Below, in pieces: positions 17,895 to 30,937 of a stretch of DNA of 64,000 bases (the first letter of the stretch is position 1; each line of letters starts with the position of its first letter). Under the pieces are notes generated by a model. The model was not told the origin of the DNA, did no database searches, and was given only the letters and a program-made list of their open reading frames with translations. Location of the stretch: positions 62,001 through 126,000 of the forward strand of contig NZ_JYLK01000004.1 in the NCBI RefSeq assembly GCF_001439805.1. Direction: 5' to 3'. The stretch comes from Pseudomonas trivialis (GTDB lineage Bacteria > Pseudomonadota > Gammaproteobacteria > Pseudomonadales > Pseudomonadaceae). The translations under genes were made by a program, and so were the position numbers.

Positions 17895-18344
17895 TTACTC
17901 GCTGGCCTTGAAGGTCACCAGCTCACCCTTGCGCCACTTGGCGGCTTTGCCGGTCACGGCCTTGAGAGTCTTGGTCAGGCCTTCCTGCAGTTGTTCATGG
18001 GCGGCGAATACCAGCATCACGCTGTGGCCTTCCTTGAACACGATGCCCTGGCCTTCGGTCGACGAAACAAAGGCGTAGTCACCCAGGCCGTACACCGTCA
18101 ACTTGATATCGCGAAACTTCAATTCGAATTTGCCACCCTCGCGGCTGGGCAACACGGCGGCGCGAAAATGGTCGCCCACCTTCAATTCCAGGCGCGGCTT
18201 GTCGTCGACGACCAGGGCTGCCTCAGTGTCGATTTCGGCAATGTAGATACCTTCCGGCGTCTGTTCAGTGACGTAAACAAAACGCGATTGAAACTGCTTG
18301 ACCAACTTTGCACGCAAATCACCCAGCACGAACAACGCGTGCAT
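17895..18344 (-). CDS. conserved hypothetical protein
   Basis: About 149 residues if the ATG at 18344 is used. A TTG at 18365 preceded by a G-run is an alternative and would add seven residues. The frame continues further upstream, but there it resembles non-coding sequence. Predominantly beta, soluble, basic C-terminus (KWRKGELVTFKASE). No family recognised. Monocistronic, downstream of nothing on its strand for about 400 bp. Confidence 0.6.
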   Translation of the reverse strand: MHALFVLGDLRAKLVKQFQSRFVYVTEQTPEGIYIAEIDTEAALVVDDKPRLELKVGDHFRAAVLPSREGGKFELKFRDIKLTVYGLGDYAFVSSTEGQGIVFKEGHSVMLVFAAHEQLQEGLTKTLKAVTGKAAKWRKGELVTFKASE

Positions 18345-18747
18345 ATCCAGATTACTGACTGCCAAGGAAACGCCCCCACATTGAAATAGTGCTGCCCGCC
18401 GGAGCAGACAGCACAAAAAACGGCCCTCAGGCACGATCACATAGTCGTTAAAAAGCTGAAGAAAACCCTGCCACGCCTTAAGACTAGTACAGGCGTGCAC
18501 GATGGACCTTGTGCAAGGTCATCCGGCGTCACAGCAAATCACAGGTTCAACGGCCAGAGAATACGGGCCGCGCTACTTCAGAGAATAACCCGGTCCAGTG
18601 CGCACAATTCCCACGCACCCTACAAAACAAAACATTTGCGCATGGAACCAGACGGTTTGCCGACGACAATACTAAAACAGCACCGCCGTTCAAAACCACT
18701 CGACACGCTGCCGATGAGTGCACAGGATCAATCAAAAGGAGCTGACC
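18345..18747. other. intergenic region without a supported gene
   Basis: About 400 bp between divergent genes. It must contain promoters for both. I see no strong operator, terminator or REP element. The small open frames on the plus strand lack ribosome-binding sites. Confidence 0.4.
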
Positions 18748-19023
18748 ATGCAACCACGCCTACACGATGCTACGTCTTCCCGCACCTGTTCATCTGCGCA
18801 GGAAGGGCGCCAATACTACTGCCTGCCCGACCCCGAGGGGTACTCCAATTCCGTTCTTTACCGAGTTGTACCGGCCGGGCGCAACTTCTTCCATATTCTG
18901 GAAGTGACCAGCGGCAGAATTCGCGGCTTTCGCAGCCACCACGGCAAGGCCTGCGAACTGGCCAGGCAACTGGAAGCCAGCCTGTACGCCCTTCACGGGA
19001 CGAGCGGTTCGTCACACCGGTGA
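18748..19023 (+). CDS. small conserved hypothetical protein
   Basis: 91-residue soluble basic protein. The ATG at 18748 has an excellent Shine-Dalgarno (AAAAGGAG, six bases upstream), which argues strongly for a real gene and against the longer in-frame start at 18718. The centre (YRVVPAGRNFFHILEV, then GRIRGFR) looks like a compact beta-strand domain. I do not recognise the family. Confidence 0.65.
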   Translation: MQPRLHDATSSRTCSSAQEGRQYYCLPDPEGYSNSVLYRVVPAGRNFFHILEVTSGRIRGFRSHHGKACELARQLEASLYALHGTSGSSHR

Positions 19024-19132
19024 CTTTACTGCGCCACCACCCTTCAACAACTGCCATACTGCCGCGTTCATTGAAGTTTGCCCATGTGGGTGCGGTTTCA
19101 GCAGTGCAGTTACCTTGAAGGGAAGGCAATAC

Positions 19133-19363
19133 GTGACGGAATTTGATATTGGCGAGTTTTTCATCCACGGCGATGCCCGGGAAGTAGAAGGTGAGTTTCA
19201 AGCGGTAATCGTGATGCGCGCCAAGCCGCCGCTGACCACTGTCACCACGCATCAGGTGGAAAAAGACCGTTGGTTCAAGACATTCGAGACGGCTGCGGTC
19301 GCCGGCCGGGAGCAAGCCCAGGCGCTCAAGGCTGCGGTGGATTCCGGCGCGCTGACCTCCTGA
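19133..19363 (+). CDS. small conserved hypothetical protein
   Basis: 76-residue protein starting with GTG at 19133, preceded by GGGAAGG at a good distance. It opens with TEFDIGEFFIHGD and ends in a predicted alpha helix (ETAAVAGREQAQALKAAV). Soluble, acidic, no motifs recognised. It may be co-transcribed with the DUF2789 gene that starts 71 bp downstream. Confidence 0.55.
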   Translation: MTEFDIGEFFIHGDAREVEGEFQAVIVMRAKPPLTTVTTHQVEKDRWFKTFETAAVAGREQAQALKAAVDSGALTS

Positions 19364-19434
19364 GAATCGGATCGAACTCTGGCGCGCCACAGGTCTCCCA
19401 TGCATAACGATGGTCAGCCCGCATGGAGAAACCG

Positions 19435-19677
19435 ATGGACACCACTACCCCAACGCTGGAAACCCTGTTCGATCAACTGGGCCTGGATTCGAGCCAGGAA
19501 GGCATCGAGCGCTTTACCGCAGAGCACCGCCTGCCCAATGACGTAAAGCTGATCGATGCGCCGTTCTGGAGTGAGCAACAGGCGAGCTTTCTCAGGGAGC
19601 AATTGCATGTCGATGCCGAGTGGGCGCCAGCCGTGGATGACCTGAATGCTTTGCTGCATGAATCGCCAGAGACTTGA
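19435..19677 (+). CDS. DUF2789 family protein
   Basis: 80-residue acidic protein. The opening MDTTTPTLETLFDQLGLD and the conserved WSEQQASFLRE segment fit my recollection of the DUF2789 family found in pseudomonads. The ATG at 19435 has GGAG six bases upstream and is preferred to the ATG at 19423. Function unknown; small helical cytosolic protein. Confidence 0.7.
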   Translation: MDTTTPTLETLFDQLGLDSSQEGIERFTAEHRLPNDVKLIDAPFWSEQQASFLREQLHVDAEWAPAVDDLNALLHESPET

Positions 19678-19710
19678 TTCACCCCCTGGCGAGATAACCG
19701 TGGCGGCGCG

Positions 19711-21318
19711 CTAAACCTTGGCCGCCTCGGGTTTATAGCCCAGACGCAAGCCGCCCCAATGACGACCCTTGACCCTGATCGGCACCGACAGGTCATGCAT
19801 CAATTCACCCGTATCGCGGGTATAGGTTTGCAATAACACCGCCTGCTGGTGGCTGCCGCAGCGGATGCCGGTTCGGTCCTCGAACTTGCGCTTGGTGCGA
19901 TTTTGCACCGCGTCCACCTGAGCATCTCCCGTCAACGCCTGTGAAAACGCCTGGTTATGCGTCGGCACGTAGCCTTGGGGCGTGCAGGCAATCGCAAACA
20001 CCAGCCCCTCATGGCGCGGCAGCAAGGCCTCCTGTATCGCCGGCAGCACCTTGTCGGTGTAACCGTCAAAACGCGTGTGATATTTACTCGGGCGGGTATT
20101 GGGGATCAAGGTATAGCTGCGGTCGAACAGGTCATCCAGGCTGATTCGGCCCTGCTGCACATCCATCTCGAACTGTTCGGCGATACGGTGGGCGCCCTCC
20201 CGGGCCAGGTCGTAGACACGCTGGTGATAGTCATCGAGCCCGACCTCGGCCAGGCGCTCGCTGATGGTCTCCGCCTGCCCTTCCATCTGCACCGCAGCGT
20301 CGGCCAACTGGCGCGTCTGCTGGTCGCTCACCGTGAGGTCACTGCGCATCTGCTCCACCGCATGAAACAGGCTGTCGAGCTGCGCGCGGTTGGTGTCGCT
20401 GCCCTGGGCGATTTCGTTGACCTGCCCTTCCACATCCGCCGCCAGGCTGGCGATGGTCTCCAGTTGGTCGCCCGCCTCTTCCACTTGCGCGACGCCGGTA
20501 GTGAGGTCCGCCGACAGTTGGCGAATCTGCTCCACCACCTGGGCCGTGCGCTGCTGGATATCCGCCACCATCACCCCGACTTCATCGGTAGCCTTGGCCG
20601 TGCGTCCGGCCAGCCCCCGCACTTCATCGGCCACCACCGCAAACCCGCGTCCGTGCTCGCCGGCCCGCGCCGCTTCAATGGCGGCATTCAGCGCCAGCAG
20701 GTTGGTCTGGCTGGCGATGGACTGGATCACCAGGGTCACGCGCTGGATTTCTTCGCTGCGCAGGCTCAAGGCTTCGATCAGCTCACGGCTGGCGTTGGCG
20801 CGCTGGCTGAGCTGGTGCATGCGCGTGATGGACTGGGCCAGCACCTCGCGCCCTTCACTGCTGTGCTGATGGGCCTGGCTGGCTGCGCCAAGGGCCTGGC
20901 GACTGAGCTGGGCGGTCACCTGTTCGGTGCCGATCATCACTTCAGCGCTGCTGACGATCTGTTTGGCCGCACTCAGCTGAGATTGCAGGCGCGCCGCCAG
21001 TTGCTTGACCGAATAGGCCACGCCTGCGGCTGACAGTGCGTTATGGCTGGTGGTATGGGAAAGGTCGCGCGTCAGCTCACTGATCGCGTCAACGGTGTTG
21101 CTCGAGGTCACGGCTGGCGTACGGGGCTTCAAGCGCGGCAGCCAGATCACCAGCAAGGCCAGTGGCAGGCACAGGTACAGCGGCAGGCCGGCAAACACCA
21201 GGCCCAGCAGCACCAGCACCATGGCGGCGCTCTGCACAAGCGGCGTCAGCCAGACGGGCAGCCTGCTCACCGCTTGCGGTGGCATTGCCATGCCCATCAG
21301 AGATCCATCTCCAGCCAT
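19711..21318 (-). CDS. methyl-accepting chemotaxis protein with C-terminal sensory domain
   Basis: 535 residues from the ATG at 21318; an ATG at 21384 would add 22 polar residues, and the choice is uncertain. Two closely spaced hydrophobic segments near the N-terminus ([17 protein letters not shown], then [16 protein letters not shown]) form a hairpin with almost no periplasmic loop. The MCP signalling domain follows, with the hairpin tip [18 protein letters not shown]. After it come about 160 residues ([12 protein letters not shown] to the end) that look like a globular sensor domain rather than a CheR-binding tail. Ligand unknown; likely senses a cytoplasmic signal. Confidence 0.88.
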   Translation of the reverse strand: MAGDGSLMGMAMPPQAVSRLPVWLTPLVQSAAMVLVLLGLVFAGLPLYLCLPLALLVIWLPRLKPRTPAVTSSNTVDAISELTRDLSHTTSHNALSAAGVAYSVKQLAARLQSQLSAAKQIVSSAEVMIGTEQVTAQLSRQALGAASQAHQHSSEGREVLAQSITRMHQLSQRANASRELIEALSLRSEEIQRVTLVIQSIASQTNLLALNAAIEAARAGEHGRGFAVVADEVRGLAGRTAKATDEVGVMVADIQQRTAQVVEQIRQLSADLTTGVAQVEEAGDQLETIASLAADVEGQVNEIAQGSDTNRAQLDSLFHAVEQMRSDLTVSDQQTRQLADAAVQMEGQAETISERLAEVGLDDYHQRVYDLAREGAHRIAEQFEMDVQQGRISLDDLFDRSYTLIPNTRPSKYHTRFDGYTDKVLPAIQEALLPRHEGLVFAIACTPQGYVPTHNQAFSQALTGDAQVDAVQNRTKRKFEDRTGIRCGSHQQAVLLQTYTRDTGELMHDLSVPIRVKGRHWGGLRLGYKPEAAKV

Positions 21319-21478
21319 CGTCGTTACCCCACTGCTTGTCGTTGTTGTGCCTGCATTAAACGCCACTATCGGGCCATTATCCATGGGCCTTTAGTGGGGC
21401 GCGTGCAGCACAGCAACAGAGAGGGTGTAACAGGCATTGCCCTGGGGGCCGCAGGCACGGCGCCCCGGCTTCACCGGA

Positions 21479-21883
21479 TCAGGCCTGGCGCTGATGCTTG
21501 TCGATCTGCTCGTGGCGCTCTTGGGCCTCGATGCAGTATTTGGTGGTAGGGCTGATCAGCAGGCGCTTGAGGCCGATAGGCTCGCCGCTGTCGTCACACC
21601 AGCCAAAGGAATCTTCCTTGATGCGCTCCAGGGCGCGTTCCAACTGCGGCAGCATGCGCTGGTCGCGGTCGATGGCATTGACCAGCCAGGTGCGCTCTTC
21701 TTCAACGGAGGCGGCGTCAGCCGGGTCGGCCGGGGTGTCCAGGCTTTCAATGGCGATACGGTTCTGCTCAATGCGCTCGTGGTGTTCGACTTTCATGTCC
21801 TGCAGCAACTTCTCGAAAAAAGCGTGCTGTTCGGCATTCATGTAGTCATCCGCCGGCATGGCCAGCAACTTTTCCTTTGTCAT
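21479..21883 (-). CDS. DksA/TraR-family protein with a two-cysteine zinc-finger region
   Basis: 134 residues. An N-terminal coiled coil with acidic tip region (TPADPADAASVEEE) precedes a DksA-type globular end, FGWCDDSGEPIGLKRLL then YCIEAQERHE. The classical four-cysteine finger is reduced to one cysteine per knuckle (C-x2-S and C-x2-A), as in zinc-independent DksA paralogues of pseudomonads. Expected to bind the secondary channel of RNA polymerase and modulate initiation with ppGpp. Which paralogue it is cannot be fixed here. Confidence 0.85.
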   Translation of the reverse strand: MTKEKLLAMPADDYMNAEQHAFFEKLLQDMKVEHHERIEQNRIAIESLDTPADPADAASVEEERTWLVNAIDRDQRMLPQLERALERIKEDSFGWCDDSGEPIGLKRLLISPTTKYCIEAQERHEQIDKHQRQA

Positions 21884-22199
21884 TGATTTCTCTATAAAAA
21901 AATACGTGCATTAAGGCGAATAAGGGAGCGTTCCGGTCGACCTCTGCAGGTCTCGGAAGGGCGCCATCCATTCCAAGCGCCACCCGGCACTCAATTTAAG
22001 AGGGGCGGCAGTCTAAGGCCGACTTGAGGGCGCAGCAACTGAAAAGACAGGCATTTTTCCCGATTAACCCCCAAAGGCACCAGGACGGGCTTGGCGAATG
22101 GTTATCGGAGTGCGTTTATAGCAGGAAAGTTCGTAAAGCGGCTATAAGCCGCACGCTGCAAGCGACAAGCTGCAAGGCGCGCCACTTGCAGCATGCCGA
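21884..22199. other. intergenic region with small repeats
   Basis: About 316 bp. Contains a CGGCTATAAGCCG palindrome and a cluster of imperfect repeats around GCTGCAAGC / GCTTGCAGC (22150-22200), a pattern common between genes in fluorescent pseudomonads. It probably acts as the 3' end of the inositol transporter operon. No gene supported. Confidence 0.45.
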
Positions 22200-23222
22200 T
22201 CAGCGCTTGAGCTTGCGTTTGTTGCGATATTGGTCAATCACCACCGCCACCACAATGATCAGCCCCTTGATGATGTCCTGGATATACGCATCCACCCCCA
22301 CGAAGGTGAACCCGCTGGCCATCACCCCGAGGATCAGCGCGCCAATCACTGTGCCAGTGATGCGCCCTACCCCGCCCGCCAGGCTGGTGCCGCCGATCAC
22401 CGCAGCGGCAATCGCGTCCAGCTCATAGGACATGCCCATGCCGGCCTGGCCGGTGGCGGCGCGTGCCGAGGCGACCACACCGGCCAACCCGGCGAGCAGG
22501 CCGGCGATGCTGTAGACGATGATCAGGTGGCGCTTGACGTTGATGCCCGAGGTGCGCGCCGCCTGCATGTTGCCGCCGATGGCGTAGGTGTACTTGCCGT
22601 AACGGGTGTAGCGCAGGGCGATGTGGAAGATCACCGCCACCACCAGAAAGATGATCACCGGCATGGCGCCATGGCCGATGGCGGTGTAGGAGTCCGACAG
22701 CATGCTCACCGGCTGCCCTTCGGTGTAGTAACGCGCCAGGCCACGGGCCGAGACCATCATGCCCAGCGTCGCAATGAACGGCGGGATGCCAGTCACCGCA
22801 ATGATGCTGCCGTTGATCGCGCCGGCCAGCAGCCCCACACCGAGGCCCATCGCCACCGGAATCCACACCGGCAGGTCGGTGAGCGACGGAAACACCGCGC
22901 GGGAAAAGTCCGAGGTCTGCGCCAGGCTCGCGGCAATCATCGCCGACAACGCCAGCACCGAGCCCGAAGACAGATCAATGCCGGTGGTGATGATCACCTG
23001 GGTCACCCCGATGGCCAGCAAACCGATGATCGACACCTGCAAGATCATCAGCACCAGACGCTGGGAGTTCATCAAGAAGCTCTGGTCCCGCACGATCCAG
23101 CCAAACAGCTCAAACACCAGGCCGATGCCGATCAACACCAGAAAGATGCTCAGCTCGGTGGGCAAGCGCCGACGCTGCTTGACCGGTGCCGTGGCCGGCT
23201 TGTTGTCTGTTATTGCGTTCAT
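22200..23222 (-). CDS. myo-inositol (ribose-type) ABC transporter permease
   Basis: 340-residue RbsC-family permease with 8-10 hydrophobic helices and the conserved TTGIDLSSGSVLALS, TLGMMVSARGLA and VIGGTSLAGGVG segments. It is the last gene of a three-gene transporter operon next to inositol catabolic genes, so inositol is the expected substrate. 25 bp separate it from the ATPase gene. Inner membrane. A repetitive intergenic region follows the stop. Confidence 0.9.
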   Translation of the reverse strand: MNAITDNKPATAPVKQRRRLPTELSIFLVLIGIGLVFELFGWIVRDQSFLMNSQRLVLMILQVSIIGLLAIGVTQVIITTGIDLSSGSVLALSAMIAASLAQTSDFSRAVFPSLTDLPVWIPVAMGLGVGLLAGAINGSIIAVTGIPPFIATLGMMVSARGLARYYTEGQPVSMLSDSYTAIGHGAMPVIIFLVVAVIFHIALRYTRYGKYTYAIGGNMQAARTSGINVKRHLIIVYSIAGLLAGLAGVVASARAATGQAGMGMSYELDAIAAAVIGGTSLAGGVGRITGTVIGALILGVMASGFTFVGVDAYIQDIIKGLIIVVAVVIDQYRNKRKLKR

Positions 23223-23247
23223 AGCCCATTACCTTCCTGTTCTGTAG

Positions 23248-24801
23248 TCAGTGGACCGCGGTCATACCCGAAGCCAGTTGCATGACGTTTTCCTGGGTCG
23301 CTTCGCTGCGGTCCAGGGTGCCCATCAGTTCGCCTTCGTGCATCACCATCACCCGGTCGCTCATGCCGAGCACTTCGGGCAGCTCCGACGAGATCATGAT
23401 CACCGCCATGCCTTCACTGGCCAGAAACGAGATCAAGCGATAGATCTCGGCCTTGGCACCCACATCGATACCCCGGGTCGGTTCATCCAGGATCAGCAGG
23501 CGTGGATGGGTCATCAACCAGCGCGCCAGCAAGGCTTTCTGCTGGTTGCCGCCGGAGAGGGTATCGATGCACTGCTCCAGCGACGGGGTCTTGACCCGCA
23601 GCTTTTTGCACATGTCTTCGCACAGCGCGCGCAAGGCTTTCTGCTGGATAAAACCGTTGTCCGAATAGTGCGGCAGCACGGCCATCTCCATGTTCTCCAG
23701 CACTGACAGGCAAGGAAACAGGCCACTGAGTTTGCGGTCCTCGGTCAACAGCGCAAAACCCTTCTCGATGGCCATGTGCGGGTCGCGGATGCGCACCGGC
23801 TGGCCGTCGAGAGTGATCTGCCCGCTGCTGCTGGGGGTGATGCCGAACAGGGTTTGCGCCACGTTGGTACGGCCCGACCCCATCAGCCCGGCGATGCCGA
23901 GGATCTCGCCGGCATGCAGGTCGAAGGACACGTCCTTGAACACGCCCTCCAGGCTCAGGTTGCGTACCGACAACAGCAAGTCGCCCACGGGCGTTTCGCG
24001 TACCGGAAACAACTGGCTCAGCTCACGGCCGACCATCATCGAGATCAGGCTGTCGCTGTTCATGCTGTCGGCGCGCTGCAAACCGATGTAGCGACCGTCA
24101 CGAAACACCGCCACTTCATCGGCGATGGCGAACACTTCGTTCATCTTGTGGGTGATGTAGACAATGCCTTTGCCCTGGGACTTGAGGTCGGCAATGATCG
24201 AAAACAGGTGCGCAACTTCCTTCTCGGTAATCGCCGAAGTCGGTTCATCCATGATCAGGATGTCGGAGTCGTAGGACACCGCCTTGGCAATCTCGACCAT
24301 CTGCCGCTCGGCGATGCTCAGGTTGCCGACCTGCTCCTCGGGGTCCAGGTTGATGCGCAGGCGCGCCAGCAACTCGGCGGTGCAGCGGTGCATTTCGCGG
24401 TGGTTGACCATGTGCAGGCTGTTGAGCTGCTCACGGCCGATCCAGATATTCTCGGCGATGCTCATGTGCGGCATCAGGTTGAGTTCCTGGTGGATCATCG
24501 CGATGCCTGCCTTCTGCGCGGCCAGCGGCGTTTCAAACACGATCGGCTGGCCCCGCAGACGGATTTCGCCGGCGTCGGGCTGGTAGATGCCGGCGATGAT
24601 TTTCATCAAGGTCGACTTGCCGGCACCGTTCTCGCCCATCAGCGCCAGCACCGAGCCCGGACGAACGCGCAATTGCACATCGTCCAGGGCCACGACGCCG
24701 GGAAAACCTTTGCTGATGTTGACGATTTCCAGCAGGTAGGGTTCGTCCAGCGCCAGCGGCTGGATACCAGGGGGCTGCGAGGCAGTCGCTTGAGCGAGCA
24801 T
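23248..24801 (-). CDS. myo-inositol (ribose-type) ABC transporter ATP-binding protein
   Basis: 517-residue double-cassette ATPase of the RbsA/MglA class. The N-terminal cassette has [23 protein letters not shown] and [11 protein letters not shown]. The C-terminal cassette is degenerate at Walker A (GLMGSGRT) but keeps [15 protein letters not shown] and [13 protein letters not shown]. Couples ATP hydrolysis to uptake through the adjacent permease. The substrate is assigned from the neighbouring iol genes. Confidence 0.91.
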   Translation of the reverse strand: MLAQATASQPPGIQPLALDEPYLLEIVNISKGFPGVVALDDVQLRVRPGSVLALMGENGAGKSTLMKIIAGIYQPDAGEIRLRGQPIVFETPLAAQKAGIAMIHQELNLMPHMSIAENIWIGREQLNSLHMVNHREMHRCTAELLARLRINLDPEEQVGNLSIAERQMVEIAKAVSYDSDILIMDEPTSAITEKEVAHLFSIIADLKSQGKGIVYITHKMNEVFAIADEVAVFRDGRYIGLQRADSMNSDSLISMMVGRELSQLFPVRETPVGDLLLSVRNLSLEGVFKDVSFDLHAGEILGIAGLMGSGRTNVAQTLFGITPSSSGQITLDGQPVRIRDPHMAIEKGFALLTEDRKLSGLFPCLSVLENMEMAVLPHYSDNGFIQQKALRALCEDMCKKLRVKTPSLEQCIDTLSGGNQQKALLARWLMTHPRLLILDEPTRGIDVGAKAEIYRLISFLASEGMAVIMISSELPEVLGMSDRVMVMHEGELMGTLDRSEATQENVMQLASGMTAVH

Positions 24802-24864
24802 GGGAAGTACTCCATCTGCAGGACGGCCGTGGCCGCCCTGCCGCTTATTGTTGTTATGTCACTG

Positions 24865-25800
24865 CTATTTGAAGTCGTTGACGTTGTCCGGCGTGATCAG
24901 CTTGAACGGAATAATCACGTTCTGCTCGACGGGCTCCTTCTTCGCCATCTTGCGCGCGGCTTCCACCGAGCCTACTGCCTGCCCCTTGGCGTCCTGGAAC
25001 GCCGAGGCAGCCATGTCGCCCTTGGTGATCGCGTTCAGCCCGTCCGGGGTTCCGTCGACACCGGCGATCAGCACCGTGCCGGGTTGGGTACCTGCCGATT
25101 TCAACGCCATGGACGCGCCGATGGCCATCTCGTCGTTATTGGCCAGCACCGCGTTGAACTCGCGACCCTGGGTCAGCCAGTCATTGACCAGGGTCATGCC
25201 CTTGTCACGCAGCCAGATGCCGGTCTGTTCCTGCTCGATCTTGATGTCGGGGTACTTGGCCAGCACCTCTTTCACGCCCTTGGTGCGGTTGGTCGTGGAG
25301 TTGTTCGCCAGGTCCCCCAGCAGGATCACAATCTTGCCCTTGCCACCGAGCTTCTCGGCGATGTATTGCATTTGCAGCTTGCCGGCCTCGACGTCATCGG
25401 AGGTGACGGCCACCACGCCCTTGGGCAGGTCTTTCTGGTCCGGGCGGCGGTTGACGAACACCAGCGGGATGCCGGCTTTGGTGGCTGCGCTGATGATGTT
25501 TTTGGTCGATGCGGTGTCCACCGGGTTGACAATAATCGCGTCGACCTTCTGGCTGATGAAATTCTCCACCTGGCTCAATTGCTTCACCACGTCGGCGCGG
25601 GCATCTTCGAATTGCAACTGCACGCCGTCGCCCTTGGGATAGGACTTGGCCTGCTTGTCCATGTCTTCGCGCAGGTAGGTGAGGAAGGTGTCATCGAAGG
25701 CGGACATGCTCACGCCCACCTTGATATCGGCGGCAGCGGCCATACCGCTGGCCAGCCACAGGGACAAGGCCAGCGCGGTAAAACGGATCGGGGTCTTCAT
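24865..25800 (-). CDS. myo-inositol (ribose-type) ABC transporter substrate-binding protein
   Basis: 311-residue periplasmic binding protein with a signal peptide ending ASGMAAA. The mature part begins DIKVGVSMSAFDDTF and carries the pentose/inositol-binding pattern NPVDTASTKNII, VFVNRRPD and IAGVDGTPDGL. First gene of the transporter operon; upstream are about 420 bp with an IolR-like operator. Inositol as ligand is inferred from context and from resemblance to inositol-binding proteins. Confidence 0.88.
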   Translation of the reverse strand: MKTPIRFTALALSLWLASGMAAAADIKVGVSMSAFDDTFLTYLREDMDKQAKSYPKGDGVQLQFEDARADVVKQLSQVENFISQKVDAIIVNPVDTASTKNIISAATKAGIPLVFVNRRPDQKDLPKGVVAVTSDDVEAGKLQMQYIAEKLGGKGKIVILLGDLANNSTTNRTKGVKEVLAKYPDIKIEQEQTGIWLRDKGMTLVNDWLTQGREFNAVLANNDEMAIGASMALKSAGTQPGTVLIAGVDGTPDGLNAITKGDMAASAFQDAKGQAVGSVEAARKMAKKEPVEQNVIIPFKLITPDNVNDFK

Positions 25801-25848
25801 GAACGGTCTGTCTCCACTTTCTTGTTGGTTTTCTGGACGTTGCGTAGA

Positions 25849-26013
25849 TCAGGACTCGGCGGGCAGGCGGACCACCGGCGCGCCGGGTATGCAGCACACC
25901 AGCGCGCCGTGGTTTTCGACGCACAGCATATTCAGGAAGAAGAAGTAGAACGGCCGGGCGCGGGGCGCATGGGCAGGGCGTAAAACGCGCAGTACAGCGT
26001 TGAAGATTTTCAT
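25849..26013 (-). CDS. possible small leader ORF
   Basis: A 54-codon frame beginning at ATG 26013, between the IolR-like operator and the transporter genes. A weak AGGT precedes the start. The product would be arginine-rich with an aromatic run (PFYFFFLNML) and three cysteines. No family recognised. It may be only the untranslated leader of the transporter mRNA. Confidence 0.2.
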   Translation of the reverse strand: MKIFNAVLRVLRPAHAPRARPFYFFFLNMLCVENHGALVCCIPGAPVVRLPAES

Positions 26014-26106
26014 CTGACGGTACCTGGTTGTTTTTGATCTTGTTTTTGTCGAGTCGCGCGAATCGAATACGCGGCGACCTTTATGCAACCTGAAAAAGAC
26101 TTTATT

Positions 26107-26120
26107 GGAAAATAATTTCC
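26107..26120. promoter_or_regulatory. IolR-type operator GGAA-N6-TTCC
   Basis: GGAAAATAATTTCC, extended by T/A to the 16-bp arms TGGAAA-N4-TTTCCA, in an AT-rich promoter stretch between iolG and the transporter operon. The same GGAA-N6-TTCC arrangement occurs before iolC/iolR, and it matches the motif I recall for the RpiR-type IolR of Sinorhizobium. Orientation suggests control of the transporter genes downstream. Confidence 0.65.
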
Positions 26121-26223
26121 ATATCAATATATTTTAGAATTTTATTCCATTTTTGAAAGCGCGTTCCTGACGTGCAGTGCAACCCTCCCACACTGACTGC
26201 AGTGCAATTAAAAAACACTGTAA

Positions 26224-29185
<2,962 letters not shown>

Positions 29186-29213
29186 CACTTGCACCTTGTA
29201 TGAATGCAGATCC

Positions 29214-30002
29214 TTACAGGTCCAGCAGCCAGCTGTGCTGAGGGTCGTTGTGAAAATGCCAGGCACGCTTGGGCCCGGCCATCACGTTCAGGTAATAGGA
29301 CTCGTAGCCGTACGGCACGGTGACCGGGTGATACCCCTTGGGCACCACCACCAGGTCACTGTTTTCCACAGCCATGGCCTGGTCGAGGCTGCGGTCGTCG
29401 GTGTACACCCGTTGGAACACGAAGCCCTGGGGCGGGTTGATCTGGTGGTAGTAGGTTTCTTCCAGGCAACTCTGGTGCGGCAGGTCGTCGGTGTCATGCT
29501 TGTGCGGCGGGTAGCTCGACGAGTGCCCGGACGGGGTGCGCACTTCCACCACCAGCAGCGAATGGGCCGGCTCGCTGTCGGGCAGGATGTCGCACACATA
29601 ACGGGTGTTGGCGCCCTTGCCGCGCACGCTGCGTTTGCAGTCTTCGGGGCGGATCAGGCGCGGCTCGAAACCTGCGGCGCCGGGGGCGGCGCACACGGCG
29701 ATCTGCACATCGCTCAGCGCCGTCACCTGGGCATCGGTACCCGGCGGCAGGTAGGCGGCAAAGGGCGATGAGTCCTCGAACACCGACTGGCGATCACCCA
29801 GGTTCTGCCAGTCGAAGCCTTCGCCCTGAATATTTACCCGGCCACTGAGCAGCACCAGGCACAGCTCTTTATCGCCGGCGCTGACCGGCAGGGTTTCGCC
29901 CAGGCTCAGGCGGTAAGCACTGAAGCCCACGTACGCCAGGCGCCCTTCTTCCAGGGCGACCATGGTTTGTCCGCGTTTGCTGCTTTTGACCAACAGGCTC
30001 AT
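29214..30002 (-). CDS. iolB: 5-deoxy-glucuronate isomerase
   Basis: 262-residue bicupin-like isomerase. The metal-binding histidine cluster is [13 protein letters not shown] with EETYYHQ following. Converts 5-deoxy-glucuronate to 2-deoxy-5-keto-gluconate, the substrate of the IolC kinase. The ATG overlaps the iolE stop by four bases (ATGA), so the two are translationally coupled. Confidence 0.94.
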   Translation of the reverse strand: MSLLVKSSKRGQTMVALEEGRLAYVGFSAYRLSLGETLPVSAGDKELCLVLLSGRVNIQGEGFDWQNLGDRQSVFEDSSPFAAYLPPGTDAQVTALSDVQIAVCAAPGAAGFEPRLIRPEDCKRSVRGKGANTRYVCDILPDSEPAHSLLVVEVRTPSGHSSSYPPHKHDTDDLPHQSCLEETYYHQINPPQGFVFQRVYTDDRSLDQAMAVENSDLVVVPKGYHPVTVPYGYESYYLNVMAGPKRAWHFHNDPQHSWLLDL

Positions 30003-30892
30003 GGTTGGGTCCTCTCATCGAGCAGCGCGCGCAAGGTGTCATAGCCTTTTTTCGCATAGACATAGCTGGGCGCCACGGCAGGGTCCTGCTCGGCTTCCAC
30101 CACCAGCCAACCCCGATAGTTGGCCGCCAGCAGTACATCGAGCAGTTCGGCAAAGTTGATATCGCCATCGCCGGGCACGGTGAAAGTGCCGTTGACGATG
30201 CAGTCGGGAAAGCTCCACATCTGGTTGCGCGCCAGTTGCACCACCGGTTTGCGCACGTCCTTGAAATGCACGTGGCAAACGCGGTCGATGTGTTTGCGCA
30301 GCACTTCAAGCGGTTCGCCGCCGCCCATGTAGCAATGGCCCGAATCGAACAGCAGGCCGACTTCGGGGCCGGTGCGCTGCATCAACTGGTCGATGTCCTG
30401 CGGGGATTCGACATAGGCGCCCATGTGGTGGTGATAGGCCAGGCGCACGCCCCGGGACAGGGTAAAGCGCGCCAGCTCCGTGAGCTTGTCGGCGTAATCC
30501 TGCCAGGCCTGCTCGCTGTGAAAGCGCGGACGTTCGATCAGGCGGATGCGCGAACCCTGAATCGAGTCGGCGACTTCGCCGTACACCAGCACCGTGGCGC
30601 CGTTGTGTTTCAACAGGTCGACATGGCCGGCAATCGCTGCGATTTCTTCGGCGACCGAGCGGCGCGCCAGGCGACTGGAGTACCAGCCGGAGACCAGCGC
30701 CAGCTCATAGGGGCGCAGCACATCGGCGACGCCCGTGGGATCCCTGGGGAACTTGCCGTTGAGTTCAAACCCTTCGTAGCCGATTTCCTTGCCTTCGCTC
30801 AGCGCGGTGCTCAGCGGCGTTTCACCGCCCAGAGCAGGCAGGTCGTCGTTGCTCCAGGAGATCGGGTTGATGCCAATTCGGATTGCGGGCAT
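29999..30892 (-). CDS. iolE: 2-keto-myo-inositol dehydratase
   Basis: 297-residue TIM-barrel (xylose isomerase-like) protein beginning with the family hallmark IRIGINPISWSNDD. Metal ligands appear in AYHHHMGAYVE, LLFDSGHCYMGG and VCHVHFKDV. Dehydrates scyllo-inosose to the diketone used by IolD. Separated from iolC by about 140 bp that hold a REPIN-like element, and coupled to iolB by a 4-bp overlap. Confidence 0.94.
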   Translation of the reverse strand: MPAIRIGINPISWSNDDLPALGGETPLSTALSEGKEIGYEGFELNGKFPRDPTGVADVLRPYELALVSGWYSSRLARRSVAEEIAAIAGHVDLLKHNGATVLVYGEVADSIQGSRIRLIERPRFHSEQAWQDYADKLTELARFTLSRGVRLAYHHHMGAYVESPQDIDQLMQRTGPEVGLLFDSGHCYMGGGEPLEVLRKHIDRVCHVHFKDVRKPVVQLARNQMWSFPDCIVNGTFTVPGDGDINFAELLDVLLAANYRGWLVVEAEQDPAVAPSYVYAKKGYDTLRALLDERTQP

Positions 30893-30937
30893 GGCTGCAC
30901 CTTTTATTGTTTTCAGGTATCACTGAGTGCTGCTTAT

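Noticed and set aside
23776..25983. 735-codon plus-strand frame opposite the inositol transporter genes
   Set aside because: Shadow of well-recognised RbsA/RbsB-type genes on the minus strand.
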